NCBI GenBank assembly: GCA_947359465.1
Contig: OX375880.1
Coordinates: 13,214,120 to 13,278,119, forward strand
Length of the DNA: 64,000 nucleotides
Source of the DNA: Metellina segmentata
Taxonomy: Eukaryota; Arthropoda; Arachnida; Araneae; Tetragnathidae
Reading direction: 5' to 3'
The notes below the pieces were generated by a model. It was given only the letters and a program-made list of their open reading frames with translations, made no database searches and was not told the origin of the DNA. Below, piece after piece: positions 60,901 to 64,000 of the stretch. The translations under genes and the position numbers were made by a program. Position 1 is the stretch's first letter. Every line of letters begins with the position of its first letter.

Positions 60901-63900
60901 ACAATTCTTTACATTTAAAAAAAGAAATGTTTTAAATTTTGTTGAATATTTTGTGTTTGCAATAGTTCCCCCCACCCCCCAATGGTAAGCACTATGTATA
61001 ATACACTTGGACACAATCCTTGGCCAACAAGGACAGAAGTGTTAATGGTCTCTACTTCCAATGGCGGTCACTAATAACTTGTCCTTTTGCCACTACAAGG
61101 ACAGAAGTGATGGTCACTTGTGAGGGTGGACCATCATTGCCCTTAACAAAGGACGGCACAATTTACATCCATGCCCTGACCCCAGATTCGAACCAGGAAC
61201 CTTCCGATACAGAGGCCAACACCTTGACCACTAGACCGGTGTTTTTGTTTGTAATTTGTATGCAATATTAAAATAGCAGATATACAAATAGGAATAATTC
61301 AAAAAAGAAGGAAAAAAAAAAAACATTTAAAAAGTTTAATTGCATACCTTCTAATTTCTTTGCATGGTATTTACTCTGAACATGGTTTTTTTTTGCATTG
61401 TTTCATCCATTAGGTCCAGGTTTAACTCTCTGTTCTTTAAAAATTATCAGAGAGACGTAAAAAAAACGTGGATTAATAAAACATTCGGATTTTGTACTCT
61501 TAACTTCATTATCGCTACCAACACCTAATTCAGAAATGAAATATCGAGGACCATTTCGTACCACAGTGAGATGCCGAGGCAAAACATGAGCAGTCACCCC
61601 ACTCTTAAAACTTCCACACCACGCCAACTTGACGACAGTCGAGGCCCCGACAGACTTAACGTGCATCAGCGGCCCATGAACAAGTAGGAAACAACTCCAT
61701 TTATCGCCACCAACACCCATTTCTCCAACGAGCCGACCTATATATCAAAACCTGCCAGGTCGGGAGACTCACTTTAGCTTTATCTGTATCCAGTCTATGT
61801 CCGACAGTCTTCATTATCTGACAGAGGCACTCGAGGTCTTCCGCCACGTCCTTGGAAGTCTGCCTCTTCTTCTTGGCCAGCAGCTGCTGCACGCACTGGT
61901 GAAGGATAGCTTCTTGCAGCAGCCCCTGCTTTCCCATCTCACCGATGAACTTGATGTTGCCCAGCATCTTGTGCTTCGCCATCCCACGCTGCTCCTCCTC
62001 CTCTGCGCTGAGCACGCCATCTCGCTTGTCAAAGGCTGAAAGACATTTGCTATGTTTTACATATAAAAGGGACACACTAACCTTTCGAACAATTTTGTTT
62101 CCACATTCACAACAAAATGTTTTAGCATGTCTTGTTCCAATAGACATTAAAATTACCCTCACAAAAGAAATTTTTTTTTTCATTCAGAATTGAAAAGTTT
62201 AATTTCCATAAAAATATTTCAATATTTTAAAATTTCTAATCCCTCTGCAAATGTTTATTTTTTTTGTAATTACCTGTTACGAAATGTTCCTCACAATTTT
62301 ATGTATGGCATTACATGTACCAGTTACTTCAGGCCTCGAAATAGATTTTTTTTATACAGGTGCACCAAAGTTTTTAAATTAGGTGCACATAAAAAAAAAA
62401 CGTAATATAAGAGCATTGATATAATGTAAACTACTTCACTAGTTGGGTATGTTTAGATAGGTTAGTATAGTAGGTAGTAAATAAAAATATTTAAACAACT
62501 AAATTCTCCCTTCTCCGGCGCACGGCTGTCGCTTCCAAAGAGCCTTCTGGAAAATTTTCCGATCAGCGGAAAGTTATGGTGGCAGTGGCACAAGTAAACC
62601 TTCCTCCTGTATAAACCCGTTAGATTTTGCTTTCGCAGAGTGTGTATTCAGGAATTTTAATTACGTTCCTTTAGATCGAGAGAGGTTGATACTAATAGTT
62701 TGTTCAAGCATCAAAATAACATAAAACATTCCCTCCCTTTTTTAACGTTAGGTGCTCGGCATGCACAGCGGGAAAAAATTAGATGCACAATTTTATTTTC
62801 ATGTGCACAGTGCACCCGGGTATTTCAAGCCCTGAGTTACTTATTTGTTTTTACAAACATTTTTGTAACACCAAAAAAAACTTGATTTCAGCGATTTAAA
62901 AAAAAAAAACTATTTTTCTTATACTTATTCCATGCAGTTATCAAATATAGTACAAACAACTATAAAAAGTCTAGTATCTACATCAATTACAATAAAAGCC
63001 ATAGCATTTTAAACACCCTAGTCATGAAAACTAAAAAGTCTGCGTACATATTCTCTAGAACTGTATAATTAATAATTGGCAATAAATTTTTTTTTAACAT
63101 TTTGGCCATTTTTAGGGTATTGTATCCCCATAAAAGTAATTTTCAAGGACATTTTAAATACTTTTCGTTGATGACGAGTGTTCATTTTCGAGAAAATAAC
63201 ACTGCCCTGAGGACAGTGGCTCCCTTTTTTTTTAGTTCACAGTGCTCTTAGTGAATCACATTTATCCATGGCAAAAATTCTTTTAAAACATTTATTTTGT
63301 TAACAATAGGAAAGATATACATCAACCCAATTTTTCCCATTCCTGACATCATTAGCATATAATAATAAATTATATCCTGGACAGTTTTAAAACTGAATTT
63401 TGTTAACAACGAGCATTCATTTGAAGAAAATAACATTGCCCCAAGGAAACAGACTAGCAGCCATATTCACAAATCTCAAGTTAATCTGTGGTTCAGCAAA
63501 TCAGTAGGTCAGGGTTAAAACATGGATTATTTAAGAACATTAAAACAACAAATCAAGTGATCCAAGGATTAAAGTGATAAGCTCACTGCAATTGGCTGCT
63601 AGTCTCCACTCTTGATCAGTTTGTTCTTGGTTACATTTCTTACAACATCTGAATCATAAACATTCTATACTGGTCAAATACTATGCTGACAGAATTGATT
63701 AGAGTTATTACTCTATTATGCATGTCTCGGCAATTTAAAACATTAATTTTACGACAAGAGAATACAAAATTTATTTTCTTCCCCTCAAGCCTAAGTCTAA
63801 GATACATTTTAACGTACCATAAAAAACAATATCAAGATGAATTATAGAATCTCACCTTCACTGGCTTTTCTTCTATTTTCAAATTCGTCCTGGCACTTGG

Positions 63901-63922
63901 CTAACAAAAGGCGACGGAATGT
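36930..63922 (-). CDS. EIF4G2: eIF4G2 (DAP5/NAT1/p97), 3' 14 exons
   Basis: Translation initiation factor related to the C-terminal two thirds of eIF4G. It binds eIF4A and eIF3 but not eIF4E and supports cap-independent or alternative initiation in the cytoplasm. Fourteen coding exons join in frame with GT..AG introns to 764 codons plus stop, aligning end to end with vertebrate DAP5 from its mid-MIF4G region. Domains: MIF4G second half (exons at 63.9, 62.0, 60.6, start of 58.8 kb); variable Gly/Ser/Gln/Asn-rich linker (58.8-53.7); MA3 (52.0-46.3); W2 (44.7-36.9) ending in the acidic LEEAEEEGSDDGEN. No stops or frameshifts, so presumably functional. The start (GUG in vertebrates) and first exons are beyond 64000. 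Confidence 0.97.
37085..37535 (-). mobile_element. SINE (second head type) with a nested SINE fragment, intron
   Basis: The outer minus copy is interrupted by a 106-bp minus fragment (37217-37322). Flanks are ATCTCCAAGGGA (37205-37216) and ATCTCCGAGGGA (37323-37334), a 12-bp duplication with one change. The outer head side reads TTTGGTTGGATTCAAACTCG. Confidence 0.88.
37541..37825 (-). mobile_element. SINE, second head type, intron of eIF4G2
   Basis: Tail GTATTTTAATTAACGCCGCA at the left. The head complement at the right (TTGGATTCGAACTTGCAACC) contains box B (GTTCGAATCC on the minus strand) and a tRNA-like head different from the GGTCTGGTGGTTAAGG type. Confidence 0.85.
38024..38145 (-). CDS. 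EIF4G2: eIF4G2 exon M (W2 domain)
   Basis: 122 bp, donor GTGAGT. Encodes MLLRWFMMFYDQEIIEEEAF then LKWKEDVNDEYPGKGKALFQ, the W2 aromatic/acidic box (EIIEEEAFLxWKED) that serves as a protein-binding surface in eIF4G, eIF5 and eIF2B-epsilon. Confidence 0.98.
38801..39356. mobile_element. TIR element containing family A sequence, intron
   Basis: Inverted ends AGGAGATCGATCGCTCAGAC (left) and AGGAGATCGATCTCTCAGAC (complement of right). Interior 38930-39330 is a reverse copy of repeat family A (CGCAGATTTCAAATCAGTTG). Target duplication not resolved. Confidence 0.6.
39357..39960. mobile_element. hAT-like element, CAGGGTGGC ends, copy 1
   Basis: Starts CAGGGTGGCAACAAAATC and ends with GATAATTCCCGGTTCTGTTT CCACTCTG, inverted to the start. 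Same ends as the element at 49357-51415. No coding. The rest of this intron, 39961-40589, is AT-rich with no feature. Confidence 0.6.
40590..40686 (-). CDS. EIF4G2: eIF4G2 exon L (W2 domain)
   Basis: 97 bp, donor GTACTT. Encodes PVFQAFLHEHPDLQLVSLYA LQVHCYNCGFPK, nearly the vertebrate sequence of this helix pair. Confidence 0.98.
41388..42055 (-). mobile_element. SINE split by a hAT MITE, intron
   Basis: Minus SINE, second head type: 41388-41477 and 41853-42055 (TTTGAACCACGGTCAC to TTGGTTGGATTCGAACTCAC). The middle is the MITE at 41478-41852. 40687-41387 shows nothing else. Confidence 0.88.
41478..41852. mobile_element. hAT-type MITE (375 bp) inside the SINE
   Basis: Ends CAGGGTTGGC and GCCAACCCG, continuing inverted as TTTCTGCC and GGCAGAAA. 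The duplication is ACAACACC/ACAACACA (7 of 8) at 41470-41477 and 41853-41860. Confidence 0.85.
42140..42251 (-). CDS. EIF4G2: eIF4G2 exon K (W2 domain)
   Basis: 112 bp, acceptor TTTACAG, donor GTATTT. Encodes MIKYITQETTLADGLE and VLDKEKEMLDKFK, the poorly conserved loop plus helix of W2 (vertebrate EQEKQLLLSFK). Confidence 0.93.
42391..42535. repeat. Two-copy tandem repeat, 71-bp period, intron
   Basis: AAGTCAGGGAYRTCATCACA, ACACARTAAGG and TATACCCTTATTAT recur in order at 42391 and 42462. Confidence 0.85.
42760..43140 (+). repeat. Repeat family A, copy 4, intron
   Basis: GTTAAAGATAGAGTAAAAAT, CATTAGATCAATACCTAAAA and CAAGAGATTGCGACGTCACG follow the module order of family A. Confidence 0.75.
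43168..44450 (+). repeat. Family B (CAGGGTTCCCAC) halves around a repeat-rich insert
   Basis: 43216-43320 and 44262-44440 match consecutive parts of 48476-48770. Between them lie four GTGACYCACACTACA motifs (43344, 43519, 43709, 43728) and a 46-bp tandem repeat (43750-43860). 44476-44515 is a SINE head fragment. Confidence 0.55.
44537..44741 (-). CDS. EIF4G2: eIF4G2 exon J (W2 domain start)
   Basis: 205 bp. Starts EIDRTKERLADILEDRGLSF LFPLL, the conserved entry to the W2 HEAT-like fold, followed by DPSPTSLYRWIKE. The donor is taken as TG|GTAGGT at 44536, which keeps the frame into the next exon. Confidence 0.95.
44838..45346 (+). repeat. Family B hAT-like repeat, copy 2
   Basis: Starts AAGGTTCCCACTCTATTTCA and shares TTAGCATTCAATAGCCAATA and AAATTTACTGACRATTCTAG with 48210-48785. 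Non-coding. 45347-45884 has no feature. Confidence 0.7.
45885..45985 (-). repeat. SINE body fragment, intron
   Basis: CACCTGAGCTGGCACTCC to CACAACAGATTTAACA, without head or tail. The 46573-47480 intron shows only a poly(T) run at 47230 and no element. Confidence 0.8.
46314..46572 (-). CDS. EIF4G2: eIF4G2 exon I (MA3 domain end)
   Basis: 259 bp, donor GTAAGT. Encodes VPRVKSYVAGFAARGIASDL, PLESGAHYPLFLLCLQQLHK and SKINLLSMLP, close to vertebrate PLESGTHFPLFLLCLQQL. Ends in phase 1. Confidence 0.98.
47481..47613 (-). CDS. EIF4G2: eIF4G2 exon H (MA3 domain)
   Basis: 133 bp, acceptor TTCAG, donor GTCAGT. Encodes YACDVLLMMMKLTIEKTESD and LLSQLLAELKKEGQIAGNQV. Less conserved than its neighbours, but phase and MA3 helix pattern fit. 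Confidence 0.95.
48210..48785 (+). mobile_element. Family B hAT-like repeat, most complete copy
   Basis: Left CAGGGTTCCCACTC and right complement CCAGGGAAACCTAG. About 575 bp with no coding. Target duplication not clear. 47614-48209 has no feature. Confidence 0.65.
48830..49200 (-). repeat. Repeat family A, copy 5, intron
   Basis: Reverse modules: GGTAATCAATCTGGCGTAAA, TCTGCAGATTTCAAATCTGT, ATCTTTAACTATC. Confidence 0.7.
49357..51415. mobile_element. hAT-like element, CAGGGTGGC ends, with family A inside
   Basis: Starts GCAGGGTGGCTACAAAAATT. It ends GTTCTGTCGCCACCCTG, preceded by CCCTGATTTTTCC, the mirror of the left CCCTGAGTTTTCCCTG. GGAATG borders both ends but is not a clean 8-bp duplication. 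49689-50870 inside is a full family A copy. 51416-51931 has no feature. Confidence 0.6.
49690..50870 (+). repeat. Repeat family A, longest copy with three modules
   Basis: Begins TCTCTACTATTATAAAAGGA AGTG. Three successive modules of about 280 bp start at about 50049, 50329 and 50609. Each reads CTATCT..., GATCGTTAAAGATAGA, AAAATTTCAACGGATTT, CTGCGGAAAATTTTACA, then TTAAATAAATA and TTATATTTT. Non-coding. Confidence 0.8.
51932..52272 (-). CDS. EIF4G2: eIF4G2 exon G (linker to MA3)
   Basis: 341 bp, donor GTAAGT. Starts ISLRPAQNSMMVKNKQ (vertebrate ISLRPAQSF). A Ser/Asn/Pro-rich stretch follows, then PSKEEVMKKSEDLMAEYMKD and AVKSFKDVRMPK, the first MA3 helices. Ends with two bases of a Lys codon. 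Confidence 0.97.
52361..53020. mobile_element. Family C hAT-like element, intact copy
   Basis: Left CAGGGTGTCTACTAAATT and right complement CAGGTGTCTAGTGG. Shares most of its interior with 59004-60450. About 660 bp, non-coding. 53021-53683 has a short G-run at 53525 and nothing else. Confidence 0.7.
53684..53904 (-). CDS. EIF4G2: eIF4G2 exon F (Gln/Asn-rich linker)
   Basis: 221 bp, donor GTATGC. Low-complexity, probably disordered, with runs such as QQPRQQNQNHNHQ. It then has ELPPRFLKKSLQP, where vertebrates have MPPRFSKK. Ends PEE on a codon boundary. Confidence 0.93.
54310..54637 (-). mobile_element. Reference full-length SINE with 15-bp duplication
   Basis: 328 bp, bounded by exact GATTTCCCAAAAGGT at 54295-54309 and 54638-54652. 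On the minus strand: CAGACCAACCGGTATAGTGG, TTAAGGTGTTAGCCTCTAGA, the box B variant GGTTCTAATCC, the body, and a tail ending TTACCATTACC. This fixes both ends of the dominant family. It lies in the 53905-57047 intron of eIF4G2, in the gene's own orientation. Confidence 0.97.
54937..55065. mobile_element. 129-bp hAT-type MITE with TTCTAGCA duplication
   Basis: Ends CAGGGCTCGAAATA and CAGGCCTCGAAATA (complement). Exact TTCTAGCA at 54929-54936 and 55066-55073. The interior is almost only GGTGCACC-type repeats. Short form of the element at 62330. 55066-56377 is otherwise featureless. Confidence 0.95.
56378..56885. mobile_element. hAT-type MITE (508 bp), intron
   Basis: CAGGGGTGAAAAC at the left and complement CAGGGTTGAAAATC at the right. 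Duplication GTGATAAC/GTTATAAC (7 of 8). No coding. Confidence 0.85.
57048..57152 (-). CDS. EIF4G2: eIF4G2 exon E (linker)
   Basis: 105 bp, phase 1 to phase 1, donor GTAAAT. Encodes VGSLGTGPGVISTDTFPNYS and MGRPARSGIGGS. GTGPGVI and MGR are shared with vertebrate DAP5, which supports this otherwise variable exon. Confidence 0.93.
58028..58085 (-). repeat. SINE tail fragment, intron
   Basis: GGTATTTAACCTTGCACTGG and AGCAACACAAGCCATTGGC; short and diverged. Confidence 0.6.
58168..58508. mobile_element. Tigger/pogo-type MITE (341 bp), intron
   Basis: Ends CAGTAGAAATCCAGTTATCC and CAGTAGAACTCCATTTATCT (complement), flanked by TA at 58166-58167 and 58509-58510. CAGTNGAA ends with TA fit the pogo/Tigger group. 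No transposase inside. Confidence 0.88.
58620..58812 (-). CDS. EIF4G2: eIF4G2 exon D (MIF4G end, linker)
   Basis: Starts WVPRRHLSDHAPKTIQQVRD (vertebrate WVPRKxxxxxxPKTIxQxRxD). It then enters a Met/Ser-rich linker (MPSRNMSMPSGGMLNMSKLR), ending SSIPI plus one base. Donor GTAGAG is weak but keeps the frame. Confidence 0.93.
59004..60450. mobile_element. Family C element interrupted by another hAT element
   Basis: 59004-59125 and 60085-60450 match 52361-52830 in order (CAGGGTGTCTACTAAAC; CTAATCTTGAGAAAAGAGGA). The middle 959 bp is the insertion. The right end is lost. Confidence 0.8.
59126..60084. mobile_element. hAT-type element nested in family C (959 bp)
   Basis: CAGGGTGTAAAAAAAA at the left, complement CAGGGTGTCAATATTT at the right. 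Duplication TATAAAAT/TTTAAAAT at 59118-59125 and 60085-60092; the empty site at 52.47 kb reads TTTAAAAT. A further CAGGGTTCCCAC-type end lies inside at 59730-59825. Confidence 0.85.
60524..60634 (-). CDS. EIF4G2: eIF4G2 exon C (MIF4G domain)
   Basis: 111 bp, phase 0 at both ends, donor GTATGT. Encodes ALMNQYFERMQVFASNFELP and SRIRFMLQDVLELRQHR, matching the end of the MIF4G fold. Confidence 0.97.
61160..61690 (-). repeat. Two SINE fragments, intron
   Basis: 61160-61243 is an isolated tRNA-like head (GATTCGAACCAGGAACCTTC, CACCTTGACCACTAGACCGG). 61530-61690 is a body fragment (ACTTCCACACCACGCC, GACAGACTTAACGTGCATCA). Confidence 0.8.
61773..62035 (-). CDS. EIF4G2: eIF4G2 exon B (MIF4G domain)
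   Basis: 263 bp, acceptor CAG at 62036-62038, donor GTGAGT. Encodes the most conserved stretch, including MLGNIKFIGEMGKQGLLQEA and LECLCQIMKTVGHRLD, part of the eIF4A-contacting MIF4G surface. Ends on a codon boundary at DTDKAK. Confidence 0.98.
62330..62834. mobile_element. 505-bp hAT-type element with AGTTACTT duplication
   Basis: Ends CAGGCCTCGAAATAGA and CAGGGCTTGAAATACC (complement). Exact AGTTACTT at 62322-62329 and 62835-62842. GTGCACC repeats lie near both ends. A longer relative of 54937-55065. 62843-63855 is AT-rich with a weak direct repeat (63170 and 63410). Confidence 0.93.
63856..63922 (-). CDS. EIF4G2: eIF4G2 exon A (MIF4G domain)
   Basis: Acceptor TTTTCAG before 63922, donor GTGAGT after 63856. 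Encodes TFRRLLLAKCQDEFENRRKA, the conserved MIF4G helix (LLLxxCQDEFEN in vertebrates). Ends one base into a codon, completed as Ala by the next exon. Confidence 0.95.
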
Positions 63923-64000
63923 CTGAAAATAGGGTTTGAATCAATTTTCGTAGAAAGAAAACCAAATATCAGATCAATCGTTAACTAAGAGTAACACTGG

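Noticed and set aside
1..64000. A new defence, biosynthetic or signalling gene cluster
   Set aside because: Only one host gene is present; everything else recognisable is transposon-derived. I found no group of unknown intact genes to support such a system.

Overview
The window looks like a gene-poor, AT-rich piece of an arthropod nuclear genome, most likely a chelicerate and probably a spider. That is an inference from one recognisable host gene with an animal exon/intron structure, from Tc1/mariner, Merlin, Kolobok-like and hAT-like transposon remnants, and from a very abundant tRNA-headed SINE. There are no rRNA or authentic tRNA genes, no bacterial operon features and no CRISPR array.

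Right half, about 36.9-64.0 kb, minus strand: the 3' portion of one host gene, eIF4G2 (DAP5/NAT1/p97), a cap-independent translation initiation factor. Fourteen coding exons can be placed to the base (63922 down to 36930). They join in frame with GT-AG introns into 764 codons plus stop. They cover the second half of the MIF4G domain, a Gln/Asn-rich linker, the MA3 domain and the whole W2 domain. The 5' exons lie beyond position 64000. Its introns (0.9-4.3 kb) are packed with small DNA transposons, several with visible target-site duplications.

Left half, 1-36.9 kb: no intact host gene was recognised. It is a mosaic of dead transposons: a Tc1-like transposase with one frameshift (0.86-1.41 kb), an internally deleted mariner (1.68-2.61), a full-length dead mariner (4.88-6.14), a Harbinger-type MITE (7.50-7.94), a dense SINE field (6.9-14.9), a Merlin deletion derivative (16.8-17.3), a Tc1 element inside a LINE remnant (18.6-19.9), a three-level nest of hAT MITE in Kolobok-like element in SINE (20.1-22.3), a Tc1 core remnant (23.5-23.7), Merlin remnants (24.6-24.9 and 25.6-28.0), more SINEs (28.9-30.0), a hairpin array (32.7-33.1) and a full-length dead Tc1 element (34.0-35.2).

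No obviously new multi-gene system was found. The observations most worth following are the SINE family, with its two head types and repeated self-insertion with clear duplications, the nested TTAA element, the array of short palindromes at 32.7-33.1 kb, and an interspersed Helitron-like repeat family built from roughly 280-bp modules.
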